Shown here: one piece after another, positions 8,127 through 16,528 of the stretch | How the letters are laid out: the number at the start of each line of letters is the position of its first letter | How positions within the stretch are numbered: the first letter of the stretch is position 1 | NCBI RefSeq assembly: GCF_947503795.1 | Contig: NZ_CANNEZ010000001.1 | Location: 2,037,001-2,101,000 of the forward strand | Length of the DNA: 64,000 nt | Reading direction: 5' to 3' | From: an uncultured Jannaschia sp. | Lineage (GTDB): Bacteria; Pseudomonadota; Alphaproteobacteria; Rhodobacterales; Rhodobacteraceae | Program-made: the position numbers and the translations under genes | The notes under the pieces: generated by a model | The model's database searches: none | Seen by the model: only the letters and a program-made list of their open reading frames with translations | Told to the model about the DNA's origin: nothing

Positions 8127-8945
8127 TCAGCGGGGATTTCCGCCGATGACGACGCGGTCGCGCCCGTCGAGATCGGATCGGATCTCCACGTCGCCGAGGC
8201 CTGCGGCCCGCCAGAGCGCCGCGACGGCCGCGCCTTGGGTCGGTCCGATCTCGACCATCAGGCGACCGAAGGGGGCGAGGCGCGCGGGCGCATCGCAGGC
8301 GATGATGCGGTAGGGGTCGAGCCCGTCGCCGCCGGGGGTCAGCGCGATCCGCGGCTCGCGCAGGACCTCGGGCGAGAGGTCGGCCATCTCGGCCTCGGCG
8401 ATATAGGGCGGATTCGAGACGATGAGGTCGAAGGGGCCGTCGATCCCGTCGAGCCAGTCGGCGCGGCGGAGCGTCACCCGATCCGTCACGCCCAGGCGTT
8501 CGGCATTGTCGCGGGCCACCCCGAGGGCCGCCTCGGAGATGTCCGTGCCCGTGCCGGTCGCGTCCGGCCGCGCGGCCAGGAGCGACAGGAGGATGCAGCC
8601 CGAGCCGGTGCCGAGATCGAGCACGCGGTCGAAGGGTCCGGCGAGCGCGGCCTCGACCAGCGTTTCGGTGTCGGGGCGCGGGTCGAGCACGTCGGGGGTG
8701 ACGCGGAACTCGTGGTCCCAGAAGGCGCGCCGCCCGGTGATGTGGCTGACCGGTTCGCGCGCGGCCCGGCGCTCGATGGCGGCGGCGAAGTGGCCAAGCG
8801 TGCCGGGTGGCAGGTCCGCGGGTGGACGGGCGCCGTTCGCGGCATGGGTCAGAAGGCGCGTTGCGTCGCCCTGCGGATCGGGGATGCCGGCGGCGGCGAG
8901 ACGGGCCGTGGCCGCGCGCAGGGCCGCGGCGACCGGGTCGCTCAC
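8127..8945 (-). CDS. prmC: Release factor glutamine methyltransferase PrmC
   Basis: SAM-dependent N5-methylation of the GGQ glutamine of RF1 and RF2, which raises termination efficiency. The 272-residue protein has an all-helical N-terminal domain containing [12 protein letters not shown] (66-77), the SAM loop DLGTGSG (110-116) and the catalytic NPPY motif (178-181). It starts with GTG overlapping the prfA stop as GTGA. The pairing with its substrate gene prfA is a standard bacterial arrangement. Confidence 0.96.
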   Translation of the reverse strand: MSDPVAAALRAATARLAAAGIPDPQGDATRLLTHAANGARPPADLPPGTLGHFAAAIERRAAREPVSHITGRRAFWDHEFRVTPDVLDPRPDTETLVEAALAGPFDRVLDLGTGSGCILLSLLAARPDATGTGTDISEAALGVARDNAERLGVTDRVTLRRADWLDGIDGPFDLIVSNPPYIAEAEMADLSPEVLREPRIALTPGGDGLDPYRIIACDAPARLAPFGRLMVEIGPTQGAAVAALWRAAGLGDVEIRSDLDGRDRVVIGGNPR

Positions 8946-9997
8946 GCCCCCATCTCGGCCAGTTGCCGGGCTTGCAGATCGGCGGTCAGTGCGTCGATCA
9001 CCTCGTCGAGATCGCCCTGCATCACCTGGTCGAGCTTGTAGAGCGTCAGGTTGATGCGGTGGTCGGTCATGCGGCCCTGCGGGAAATTATACGTGCGGAT
9101 GCGCTCGGAGCGGTCGCCGGACCCGACCTGCGCGCGGCGATCCGAGGCGCGTTCGGCATCCGCCGCCGCGCGCTCGGCATCGTAGAGGCGGGCGCGCAGC
9201 ACGTTCATCGCGATCTCGCGGTTGCGATGCTGGGACTTTTCGGCCGAGGTCACCATGATCCCCGTCGGCAGATGGGTGATGCGGACGGCGCTGTCGGTCG
9301 TGTTGACGTGCTGGCCCCCGGCGCCGCTGGCCCGCATCGTGTCGATGCGGATGTCAGTCGCTGGGATGTCGATCTCGACGGCCTCGGCCTCGGGCAGGAC
9401 CGCGACGGTCGCGGCGCTCGTGTGAATACGCCCGCCGCTTTCGGTCGCGGGCACACGCTGGACACGGTGGACGCCGCTTTCGAACTTGAGGCGGGCGAAG
9501 ACGTTCTCGCCCTCGACCCGGACGACCAGCTCCTTGATGCCGCCGAGATCGGTTTCCTGCCGCTCGACCACCTCCATGCGCCAGCCGCGCGCTTCGGCGT
9601 AGCGGCGATACATCGCCTCGAGATCGCCCGCGAAGAGCGCCGCCTCCTCGCCGCCGGTGCCGGGCCGGATCTCGAGGATCGCGGGCCGCGCGTCGGCGGC
9701 GTCTTTCGGCAGGAGCGCGATCTGCAACTCGGCTTCGAGCGCCGCGCGGCGGTTGGCGAGTTCGGGCAGTTCCGCGCGGGCCAGTTCCGCCATTTCGGGA
9801 TCGTCCAGCATCGCCTGAGCCTCGGCCTCGGCCACCTCCAGCGCGCGCCAGTCGCGGGCCAGTTCGGCCACGGGCTTCACCTCGGCATATTCGCGTGTGA
9901 GGTCGGCGATTTCGGACGCGTCCGGCCCGGCATTCAGCCGCGCCTCAAGATATTCGAACCGTGAAAGGATCTGGTCGAGGCGGTCGCTGGGCATCAT
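8942..9997 (-). CDS. prfA: Peptide chain release factor 1
   Basis: Recognises UAA and UAG in the ribosomal A site and triggers peptide release. The 351-residue protein has the helical domain 1, the codon-recognition PAT tripeptide (183-185) in [10 protein letters not shown], and the GGQ catalytic loop (227-229) in [10 protein letters not shown]. The frame is open 48 bases further upstream; the double ATG at 9992-9997 matches the usual RF1 start. It is the first gene of prfA-prmC, and its GGQ glutamine is the target of PrmC. Confidence 0.96.
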   Translation of the reverse strand: MMPSDRLDQILSRFEYLEARLNAGPDASEIADLTREYAEVKPVAELARDWRALEVAEAEAQAMLDDPEMAELARAELPELANRRAALEAELQIALLPKDAADARPAILEIRPGTGGEEAALFAGDLEAMYRRYAEARGWRMEVVERQETDLGGIKELVVRVEGENVFARLKFESGVHRVQRVPATESGGRIHTSAATVAVLPEAEAVEIDIPATDIRIDTMRASGAGGQHVNTTDSAVRITHLPTGIMVTSAEKSQHRNREIAMNVLRARLYDAERAAADAERASDRRAQVGSGDRSERIRTYNFPQGRMTDHRINLTLYKLDQVMQGDLDEVIDALTADLQARQLAEMGA

Positions 9998-10074
9998 CTC
10001 GCGGGCTTGGCCGCTGCGCGTTCCTTGGTCAAGGGCCGCGCCCATGCTAAATGGAAGGCACAGGAGGACCGCTC

Positions 10075-10305
10075 ATGTTGAGAACGATCGCCATCGCAAT
10101 CTTCGCGACCCTGCCCGCCGTCGGCGCCTATGCGCAGGCCACGAAATCCATTCCCTGCGAATGCCGCGACACGACCGGCAACCTGCACGAGGTCGGTGCC
10201 AAGACCTGCCTGACGGTCGATGGGCGCACGTTCATGGCGCTGTGCGACATGTCGCTGAACGTCACGATCTGGCGCGATACGGGCGAAATCTGCCCGATGG
10301 GCTAG
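10075..10305 (+). CDS. Small exported cysteine-containing protein
   Basis: A 76-residue protein with a clear signal peptide (LRTIAIAIFATLPAVGAYA, cut before QATKS) and a mature part of about 55 residues with four cysteines, likely two disulfides. I do not recognise a named family. A strong Shine-Dalgarno AGGAGG lies seven bases before the ATG at 10075, which fixes the start against an in-frame ATG 24 bases upstream. It is divergent from prfA and convergent with the DUF6314 gene, their stops overlapping in a CTAG. Confidence 0.78.
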   Translation: MLRTIAIAIFATLPAVGAYAQATKSIPCECRDTTGNLHEVGAKTCLTVDGRTFMALCDMSLNVTIWRDTGEICPMG

Positions 10306-10718
10306 GCCCGCCGGTACGTCGTGACCGCACCGTAATCCTTGCGGGGCCCGCGCACGCGCCAGCGAACGGACCAGTCGGGCCAGCGCGTGAAGTCGTAGGT
10401 CAGCCGGTAATCGTCCGGGGGGCAGTCATGCGCCGCAGTCGGACGGTCGCCGCCCGTGATGCGATGAAACGGGCGGCCATCGCCGAACTGCACCGCGATG
10501 CCGTCCGGCGCGACTGTCCAGAGCGTCCGGCGCGTGGCCTCGAAGCGGCTGCCGTCGGGTCGCGTCATGGTTCCGGTCTCGACGCAGTCGAATCCGTCCG
10601 CGCCAGGCGTCCAGCGCGCGACGCCCGCGACCCGCGTCGTGCCGCCCGCTGCCTCGACGATGCGACGCCGGAGGTGCCACGCCCCTTCCAGCGCCGCCAA
10701 TCGGGCCTCTGGTGTCAC
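10302..10718 (-). CDS. DUF6314 family protein
   Basis: A 138-residue soluble protein resembling the DUF6314 family of alphaproteobacteria: an N-terminal LEGAWHLRRRI block, an alternating beta-strand pattern suggesting a small lipocalin-like barrel, and the C-terminal block YDFTRWPDWSVRWRVRGPRKDY. No function is known to me. It begins at a GTG overlapping the dgkA stop (GTGA), although the open frame runs about 1 kb further upstream as a shadow of other genes. It is the last gene of the 11430-to-10302 operon. Confidence 0.75.
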   Translation of the reverse strand: MTPEARLAALEGAWHLRRRIVEAAGGTTRVAGVARWTPGADGFDCVETGTMTRPDGSRFEATRRTLWTVAPDGIAVQFGDGRPFHRITGGDRPTAAHDCPPDDYRLTYDFTRWPDWSVRWRVRGPRKDYGAVTTYRRA

Positions 10719-11095
10719 GCCAATGCCGACCCCAGCGCCCAGAGCGCGTGTCCGACGAATACAAGAAGGACGCAGCCGACCGCGAAACTGCCGAGGTCCT
10801 TTGCGTGCTTGGCGAATTCGCTGATCTCGGGCGAAACGCGATCGACCAGAAGCTCGATCGCCGTGTTGAGCGCCTCGGTCGCGAGGCCTGCGAGAAAGAG
10901 CGCGGCCATCACGCCCCATTGCACCGGACCCACCCCGACGACGAGGAACAGAAGCGCCGTGACCACCCCCATCACGAGCTGGATCTGCGCCGCGCGCTGG
11001 CGCATCAGGAACCGCCCGCCCGCAAGCGAATAACCGGTCGCGGCGACCGGGTGCATCCAGATGGGCTTGGCGTCTTTCTGCGGAGGGGTCGTCAC
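10715..11095 (-). CDS. dgkA: Diacylglycerol kinase DgkA
   Basis: Small integral-membrane kinase that phosphorylates diacylglycerol with ATP to phosphatidate, recycling lipid released by membrane-derived-glycan synthesis. The 126-residue product has three membrane helices (about 38-55, 58-72 and 103-122) and the signature EALNTAIELLVDR (70-82) followed by AKDLGSFAV. The start is GTG and overlaps the stop of the upstream exported protein; its own stop overlaps the DUF6314 start, so three genes are chained by GTGA overlaps. Confidence 0.93.
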   Translation of the reverse strand: MTTPPQKDAKPIWMHPVAATGYSLAGGRFLMRQRAAQIQLVMGVVTALLFLVVGVGPVQWGVMAALFLAGLATEALNTAIELLVDRVSPEISEFAKHAKDLGSFAVGCVLLVFVGHALWALGSALA

Positions 11096-11430
11096 TGGCG
11101 GAAGGCCCCTTCGGTCGCGTTCCCCCGGTCGTCCACGAAGCGGATGCGAGAGCCGTCGCCGGAAACCATGACGTCAAAGCAGGACCAGCTTTCGACGGGC
11201 GGCCAGACCGAGCAATAGCGCCCGGCGCTTTCCGTCCAGCGGCCGACCGAGGGCTCACCGGCCTCGTAACGCGTGCTGCCGTTCGAGCGGAACGCCTGCG
11301 TCGCCGACGGATACTCCACGGTCCGGCCCGAAAGCGTGCCGTAGACATCCGCGACGGGCCGCCAATCCTGCGCGGACACAGGCAGGGCCACGATGCAGAG
11401 CATGGCAGCGAGGCGGACGGTCGGACGCAT
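11092..11430 (-). CDS. Exported protein of unknown function
   Basis: A 112-residue protein with a signal peptide (RPTVRLAAMLCIVALPVSA^QDW) and a periplasmic domain of about 90 residues. The domain has two cysteines (in GRYCSVWP and SWSCFDV) that could form a disulfide, and many aromatic residues. I do not recognise a family. It heads the chain with dgkA and DUF6314 (GTGA overlap) and is divergent from purB, so the promoters of both directions must lie in the 71 bases between 11431 and 11501. Confidence 0.72.
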   Translation of the reverse strand: MRPTVRLAAMLCIVALPVSAQDWRPVADVYGTLSGRTVEYPSATQAFRSNGSTRYEAGEPSVGRWTESAGRYCSVWPPVESWSCFDVMVSGDGSRIRFVDDRGNATEGAFRQ

Positions 11431-11501
11431 CCCTGGGTCTCCTTCCCTTTCGGCGGCCCCCAGCGTAGGACGCCCGCGACCGACAGGAAAGGCCAGAGCC
11501 C

Positions 11502-12806
11502 ATGATCCCCCGCTATTCCCGCCCCGACATGGTAAAGATCTGGTCGCCGGAGACGAAGTTCCGCATCTGGTTCGAGATCGAGGCCCATGCCTGCGACGCG
11601 ATGGCCGATCTGGGTGTGATCCCGCGCGAGAACGCCGAGGCCGTCTGGACGGCGAAGGATGTCGAGTTCGACGTCGCCCGCATCGACGAGATCGAGGCCG
11701 TGACCAAACACGACGTCATCGCCTTCCTGACGCATCTGGCCGAGCATGTTGGCGCCGACGAGGCGCGGTTCGTGCATCAGGGCATGACGTCGTCGGACGT
11801 GCTCGACACTTGTCTCAACGTGCAGCTGACCCGGGCAGCGGACCTATTGATTGCGGATGTGGAGGCGCTTCTGGCGGCGCTGAAGCGACGCGCGCTGGAG
11901 CACAAGGACACGATCCGCGTCGGCCGCAGCCACGGCATCCATGCCGAGCCGACGACGATGGGCCTGACCTTCGCGCGCTTCTACGCCGAGATGGACCGCA
12001 ACCTGCGGCGTCTGCTCACTGCGCGAGAGGAGGTGGCGACGGGCGCGATCTCCGGCGCGGTGGGCACGTTCGCCAATATCGACCCGGCGGTCGAGGCGCA
12101 TGTTTGCGCGAAGATGGGCCTCGAGCCCGAGCCGATCTCGACCCAGGTGATCCCCCGCGACCGGCATGCGGCGTTCTTCGCGGCGCTGGGCGTCGTCGCC
12201 AGCAGCGTCGAGAACATCGCGACCGAGATCCGGCACATGCAGCGGACCGAGGTCCTTGAGGGGGCCGAGTTCTTCTCGATGGGCCAGAAAGGCTCGTCGG
12301 CGATGCCGCACAAGAAGAACCCGGTCCTGACTGAGAACCTGACCGGCCTTGCCCGGCTGGTGCGGGGGATGGTGATCCCGGCGATGGAGAACGTCGCCCT
12401 CTGGCACGAACGGGACATCTCGCATTCGAGCGTCGAGCGGATGATCGGGCCGGATGCGACGATCACGCTGGACTTCGCGCTGGCCCGGCTGACCGGTGTG
12501 ATCGACAAGATGCTGATCTTCCCCGACAACATGCGCGCCAACATGGACAGGTTCCCCGGCCTCGTGATGTCGCAGCGCGTGCTTCTGGCGCTGACGCAGG
12601 CGGGCGTGTCGCGCGAGGATGCCTACGCGATGGTGCAGCGCAACGCCCTGAAGGTCTGGGAAACGCGAAGCGATTTCCGCGAGGAATTGCTGGCCGATCC
12701 AGAGGTGGTCGCGGCCCTCGGGGCGAACGGGATCGAGGCGAAGTTCGACGAGGCCTACCACACCAAGCATGTCGACACGATCTTCGCGCGGGTCTTCGGG
12801 GATTGA
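11502..12806 (+). CDS. purB: Adenylosuccinate lyase
   Basis: Catalyses two beta-eliminations of fumarate: SAICAR to AICAR, and adenylosuccinate to AMP, in purine synthesis. The 434-residue protein of the fumarase/aspartase superfamily shows the N-terminal block RYSRPDM, the catalytic region HQGMTSSDVLDT, GRSHGIHAEP, and the superfamily signature GSSAMPHKKNP on the flexible loop. It stands alone on its strand; the next plus-strand gene is a small exported protein 470 bases on. Confidence 0.97.
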   Translation: MIPRYSRPDMVKIWSPETKFRIWFEIEAHACDAMADLGVIPRENAEAVWTAKDVEFDVARIDEIEAVTKHDVIAFLTHLAEHVGADEARFVHQGMTSSDVLDTCLNVQLTRAADLLIADVEALLAALKRRALEHKDTIRVGRSHGIHAEPTTMGLTFARFYAEMDRNLRRLLTAREEVATGAISGAVGTFANIDPAVEAHVCAKMGLEPEPISTQVIPRDRHAAFFAALGVVASSVENIATEIRHMQRTEVLEGAEFFSMGQKGSSAMPHKKNPVLTENLTGLARLVRGMVIPAMENVALWHERDISHSSVERMIGPDATITLDFALARLTGVIDKMLIFPDNMRANMDRFPGLVMSQRVLLALTQAGVSREDAYAMVQRNALKVWETRSDFREELLADPEVVAALGANGIEAKFDEAYHTKHVDTIFARVFGD

Positions 12807-12817
12807 CGGATCGGCCC

Positions 12818-12834
12818 GCCGCCCTTGGGGCGGC
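12818..12834 (+). terminator. Hairpin 3' of purB
   Basis: A 7-bp GC stem GCCGCCC/GGGCGGC around TTG, 11 bases past the purB stop and just past the convergent small membrane gene. It has no T-run on the plus strand. It is placed to end transcription from both sides but is only a weak match to an intrinsic terminator. Confidence 0.4.
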
Positions 12835-12846
12835 AGGCCGGATAAC

Positions 12847-13128
12847 TCAGTTGCCGGAGGCGGCGCCTTCGACCGCTTCGGCGGCCCCTTCGACGGCAGC
12901 GGCCGCGCCCTCGGCGGCATCGGCTGCGCCTTCGTTGATGACCACGGTCGCGTCACCGCCGCCACCATCGGCGACATCGCCGCCGCTGGAGATGAACCAG
13001 AAGATCGCGAGCGCGGCGATCACGGCGCCGAGGATCAGCCAGAGCGCCGATCCGCCGGAGCCGGAGCGCGTTTCGACGACGTTGACGGTCGTCTTGGGTT
13101 CGGAGTGGGGGTCATTCGGGGTGGCCAT
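12847..13128 (-). CDS. Small single-pass membrane protein with Ala/Glu-rich tail
   Basis: A 93-residue protein: a polar N-terminus, one strong membrane helix (about 29-47, LWLILGAVIAALAIFWFI), a glycine/aspartate linker and a repetitive C-terminus of AAEGAA, AVEGAA and AEAVEGAA units. The repeats are probably periplasmic and helical. I do not recognise a function. The ATG at 13128 has AGGAG six bases upstream, preferred over an in-frame upstream ATG. It is convergent with purB. Confidence 0.72.
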   Translation of the reverse strand: MATPNDPHSEPKTTVNVVETRSGSGGSALWLILGAVIAALAIFWFISSGGDVADGGGGDATVVINEGAADAAEGAAAAVEGAAEAVEGAASGN

Positions 13129-13165
13129 GTCGGCTCCTATCGGTTGTGCAGGCATGCCCACAAAA

Positions 13166-13179
13166 CGTGCAGCTGCACG
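13166..13179. promoter_or_regulatory. 14-bp palindrome in a divergent promoter region
   Basis: CGTGCAG followed by its exact complement CTGCACG, in the 150 bases between two divergently transcribed small genes (starts at 13128 and 13279). The position suits an operator for a dimeric regulator, but no regulator gene is nearby and no second copy is visible. Confidence 0.35.
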
Positions 13180-13278
13180 GAAAGGTTGCAGCACCCACCC
13201 CGGGAATCGCGGCGGTCATTTGCGATCGCGCCCGGATGCGCTACCCTTACGTCACCCAGAACCCGAAGGAGCCGATCG

Positions 13279-13446
13279 ATGAAGACCGTGAAACTCGTCC
13301 TCGCCGCCGCCATCCTGACCGGCGCGCCTGGCCTCGCCTTGGCGCAGGGGTGCAGCTACGGCAAGCAGCAGTCCGCCCAGATGTCCTGCGCGCCGGGCAC
13401 CACGCTGAACGCCGAAACCGGCACCTGCGTCCCCGTCACCGGGTAA
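13279..13446 (+). CDS. Very small exported cysteine-rich protein
   Basis: A 55-residue protein with a textbook signal peptide (KTVKLVLAAAILTGAPGLALA^QG) and a mature part of about 32 residues with three cysteines (GCSYGKQQ, MSCAPG, GTCVPV). I do not know its role. GAAGGA lies nine bases before the ATG. The long open frame in which it sits reads back through purB's end and is not meaningful; the signal peptide fixes this start. A terminator-like hairpin follows at 13504. Confidence 0.72.
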   Translation: MKTVKLVLAAAILTGAPGLALAQGCSYGKQQSAQMSCAPGTTLNAETGTCVPVTG

Positions 13447-13503
13447 CGACGCCTGCGCCGGGCCACCCGAGCCTGCGTAAGGTCGAAATAATGCGTTGAA
13501 AGA

Positions 13504-13521
13504 CCCCGCTGGCCGGCGGGG
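13504..13521 (+). terminator. Intrinsic terminator-like hairpin
   Basis: A CCCCGC/GCGGGG stem around six bases, followed by a pyrimidine-rich stretch (CCTTCGCTTT), 58 bases after the stop of the 55-residue exported protein. The convergent guanine deaminase gene ends at 13632, so it may serve both. Confidence 0.5.
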
Positions 13522-13631
13522 CCTTCGCTTTGTATTGCCTATCCCGCATTTCGACAGATCCGCGGAGTCGCGGGACATCGGCCCTCGGATTTCGGACCCG
13601 GTCCCCCTGGACCCATGCGGCCAACGGTGGC

Positions 13632-14912
13632 TCAGCCCGTCGGCTCTCCTGCGATGTAGGTCTCGGCGATGGCGCGGTCGCCGCCCATCATGATGGTCGG
13701 GAAGACCGCCTCCCAGAGCGTATCGGCGCGCGCATGACGCTGGGCGATCACGGGGGTGGAGGCGAGGTCGAGGATGACGAGATCGGCGGCGCTTCCTTCG
13801 GCCAGCGTCCCGATCTCGTCCACGGCATGGAGCGCGCGGGCCGACCCTTCGGTCGCCAGCCAGAGAAGCTGCGCGGGGTGGAGGGCGCGGCCGTGCAGCT
13901 GCGCCACCTCGTAGGCCGCCGCCATCGTCCGCAGCATCGAGAAGTTCGAGCCGCCGCCGGTATCGGTCGCAAGGCCGACGCGGTGCGTCTCTGCCAGCCC
14001 CATATCGAAGAGGCCCGAGCCGATGAAGGTGTTGGAGGTCGGGCAATGCACGAGTGCCGCGCCCGTCTCGCGCAGGCGGGCGATCTCGCGCGGTTCCAGA
14101 TGGATGGCATGGCCGTAGAGCCCGCGTTCGCCCAGCAGGCCATGCGCCTCGTAGGTGTCGAGATAGTCGCGCGCGTCGGGAAACAGATCGCGGACCCACG
14201 CGATCTCGTCGGTCTGCTCGGAGAGGTGGGTCTGCATCAGGCAATCGGGATGCTCGGCCCAGAGCGCGCCCAGAGCAGATAGCTGGTCGGGCGTCGACGT
14301 GGGCGAGAAGCGCGGCGTGATCGCGTAGCGCGCGCGCCCCGTGCCGTGCCAGCGGCCGAGAAGCGCGCGGCTGTCGTCATAGGCCGATTGCGCCGTGTCG
14401 CGCAGGTCGTCGGGTGCGTTGCGGTCCATGCAGGTCTTGCCCGCCCAGACCGCCATGCCGCGCGCCGCCGCCGCCTCGAAGATCGCGTCGACGCTGGCCG
14501 GGTGGATCGTGCAGTAGCTGGCCAGCGACGTGGTGCCATGGGCGCGGGCGAGGTCCAGCGTGCGATCGGCAATGCGCCGGGCATAGGCGGGGTCGCCGAA
14601 GCGCGCCTCCTCGGGGAAGGTATAGCTGTTCAGCCAGTCGATCAGGCGCTTGCCCCAGGATGCGATGATCGCCGTCTGCGGGTAATGCATATGCGCGTCG
14701 ACGAAGCCCGGCAGGATCAGCGCGTCGCCATGGTCGCGGAGGGTCGCGTCCGGGAAGCGCGCCTGCATGGCGTCGCGCGTGCCGGTCGCGAGGATGCGCC
14801 CGTCCACGACGGCGACGGCGCCATGGCTCTCGTGTCGTGCCGCATCTTCGGGCGGGACGGTGAAGGGATCGGCGGTAAAGGCCAGAAGCTGGCCTGCAAT
14901 GAGCATGGTCAT
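13632..14912 (-). CDS. guaD: Guanine deaminase
   Basis: Zinc amidohydrolase that deaminates guanine to xanthine, the entry of guanine into purine catabolism. The 426-residue protein of the metal-dependent hydrolase superfamily shows the metal motif VDAHMHYPQT (71-80), the guanine-deaminase block IDWLNSYTFPEE (91-102), further metal and catalytic blocks (QTHLSEQ, YGHAIHL), and ATDTGGGSNFSML (315-327) with the late catalytic aspartate. The frame is open 1.6 kb further upstream as a shadow of mgtE; ATG 14912 gives the usual N-terminus, and the ATG two codons later is equally possible. Confidence 0.92.
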   Translation of the reverse strand: MTMLIAGQLLAFTADPFTVPPEDAARHESHGAVAVVDGRILATGTRDAMQARFPDATLRDHGDALILPGFVDAHMHYPQTAIIASWGKRLIDWLNSYTFPEEARFGDPAYARRIADRTLDLARAHGTTSLASYCTIHPASVDAIFEAAAARGMAVWAGKTCMDRNAPDDLRDTAQSAYDDSRALLGRWHGTGRARYAITPRFSPTSTPDQLSALGALWAEHPDCLMQTHLSEQTDEIAWVRDLFPDARDYLDTYEAHGLLGERGLYGHAIHLEPREIARLRETGAALVHCPTSNTFIGSGLFDMGLAETHRVGLATDTGGGSNFSMLRTMAAAYEVAQLHGRALHPAQLLWLATEGSARALHAVDEIGTLAEGSAADLVILDLASTPVIAQRHARADTLWEAVFPTIMMGGDRAIAETYIAGEPTG

Positions 14913-15002
14913 GGGACCGGCGTAGCGCGCGCGCCAAATCCCCGCTACCCCTGACGCGACGGGCAGGCTATCGACGCGCAGACCCCAGTGGAGGCCGCGT
15001 CC

Positions 15003-16406
15003 ATGCCCGAATTCGACGATGCCGTGATCGAGGCCGACACGCCCTACGAGGACGAGGTCGAGCTGGACGAGCCGCGCCTCAGGGCCATCGCGGAGGCGCT
15101 CGAGGCGCGCGAAAGCACGGCTCTCGACGACCTGCTGGAGCCGCTTCACGGGGCGGATATCGCGGACCTTCTCGAACAGTTGACCGACGCGCAGCGCGGC
15201 CTGCTGCTGGCGCTCTGGTCGGGACAGATCGACGGCGAGATCCTCTCGGAGCTCGACGAGGCGCTGCGCGAAGAGATCCTCGAGGCGCTGCCCGCCGAGG
15301 ACGTCGCCGAGGCGGTGCGCGAACTCGACACCGACGATGTCGTCGACCTGATCGAGAACCTCGAGGATGCCGATCAGGCCACCGCCATCATGGGCGCGCT
15401 GACCGAGGTCGACCGGGTCGCGGTCGAACAGGCGCTGACCTATCCCGAGTTCTCCGCCGGCCGCCTGATGCAGCGCGAGGTCGTCGTCGCGCCGTCCTTC
15501 TGGACCGTGGGACAGGCCATCGACCACCTGCGGACGATCGACACGGATACTCTGCCCGAGCAGTTCTACCACGTCATCCTGACCGATCCGAGGATGCGGC
15601 CCGTGGGGCATGTGACGCTGGGCAAGATCCTCTCGACCCCGCGCGAGACGCCGCTGGCCGAGATCGAAGAGGAGAGCTTCCGGACCTTCGAGGTGGACGA
15701 TCCCGAGAGCGAGGTCGCCTACGCCTTCAACCAGTACCACCTGATTTCGGCGCCCGTCGTCGATGCCGATGACCGGCTGCTGGGTGTCATCACCATCGAC
15801 GACGCGATCCGGATCCTCGACGAGGAAGCCGAGGAGGACATCCTGCGCCTTGCCGGCGTCGATGCCGAAGAGAGCCTGTCGAATCGGACGCTGGGCGTCG
15901 TCCGGCGGCGCTTCCCGTGGCTGGCGGTCAACCTCGTGACCGCGATCCTCGCCTCGCTGGTGATCTCGCAGTTCGAGAGCGTCATCACCGAGATCGTGGC
16001 GCTGGCCGTGCTGATGCCGATCGTGGCGTCGATGGGGGGCAACGCGGGCACCCAGTCGCTGACCGTGGCGGTCCGGGCGCTGGCCACGCGCGACCTGACC
16101 GGCGCGAATGTCTGGCGGGTGATCCGGCGCGAGGTCATGGCAGGGGCGATCAATGGTGCTGCGTTCGCGGTCATCATGGGCGTGGTCGGGATCGTCTGGT
16201 TCGGCTCGCCGATGCTGGGCGTCGTCATCGCGGTGGCGATGGTCATCAACCTCGTCGTCGCGGGCTTCGCGGGCGTCGGCATCCCGGTGGTGCTTCAGAA
16301 GGCTGGTATCGACCCGGCGCTGGCCTCGGGCGCCTTCGTGACGACGGTGACAGATGTCGTGGGCTTCTTCGCGTTCCTCGGCCTCGCGGCGCTCTGGCTG
16401 CTGTGA
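15003..16406 (+). CDS. mgtE: Magnesium channel/transporter MgtE
   Basis: Mg2+-gated magnesium channel of the inner membrane. The 467-residue protein has an acidic N-terminal superhelical Mg-sensing domain (about 30-140), two CBS domains (about 145-265) and five membrane helices from about 295. The pore signature SMGGNAGTQSLTVAVRALAT is present. The acidic N and CBS domains are the known Mg2+ sensor that closes the pore. The ATG at 15003 with GGAGG nine bases upstream is preferred over the in-frame GTG at 14988. An AT-rich perfect palindrome starts eight bases after the stop. Confidence 0.95.
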   Translation: MPEFDDAVIEADTPYEDEVELDEPRLRAIAEALEARESTALDDLLEPLHGADIADLLEQLTDAQRGLLLALWSGQIDGEILSELDEALREEILEALPAEDVAEAVRELDTDDVVDLIENLEDADQATAIMGALTEVDRVAVEQALTYPEFSAGRLMQREVVVAPSFWTVGQAIDHLRTIDTDTLPEQFYHVILTDPRMRPVGHVTLGKILSTPRETPLAEIEEESFRTFEVDDPESEVAYAFNQYHLISAPVVDADDRLLGVITIDDAIRILDEEAEEDILRLAGVDAEESLSNRTLGVVRRRFPWLAVNLVTAILASLVISQFESVITEIVALAVLMPIVASMGGNAGTQSLTVAVRALATRDLTGANVWRVIRREVMAGAINGAAFAVIMGVVGIVWFGSPMLGVVIAVAMVINLVVAGFAGVGIPVVLQKAGIDPALASGAFVTTVTDVVGFFAFLGLAALWLL

Positions 16407-16413
16407 GCGGGGA

Positions 16414-16435
16414 CAAAATCTGACATCAGATTTTG
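16414..16435. repeat. AT-rich perfect inverted repeat 3' of mgtE
   Basis: Ten-base arms CAAAATCTGA and TCAGATTTTG separated by two bases, in a window where most sequence is GC-rich. It lies between the convergent mgtE and recN genes and is followed at once by a GC hairpin (GCCCG/CGGGC, about 16441-16455). It could act as a bidirectional 3'-end hairpin. Similar AT-rich palindromes occur 3' of ppx and in the paired elements at 49.7 and 62.2 kb. Confidence 0.75.
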
Positions 16436-16528
16436 CGGGCGCCCGTGGCACGGGCGTCGCGTGTGCCGGAGGGCGACGGCAGGACGCGACCGATGCGCCA
16501 CGCATATTTCAGGAGCAAAGAGGCTGCG

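Noticed and set aside
10718-11777. Upstream continuation of the DUF6314 frame through dgkA and purB's 5' end
   Set aside because: The sequence before the GTG at 10718 is shadow translation; family-like residues begin only there, and the GTGA overlap with dgkA explains initiation.
14937-16505. Open frame running upstream of guanine deaminase opposite mgtE
   Set aside because: His/Arg/Asp-rich shadow sequence; the deaminase N-terminus begins at 14912.
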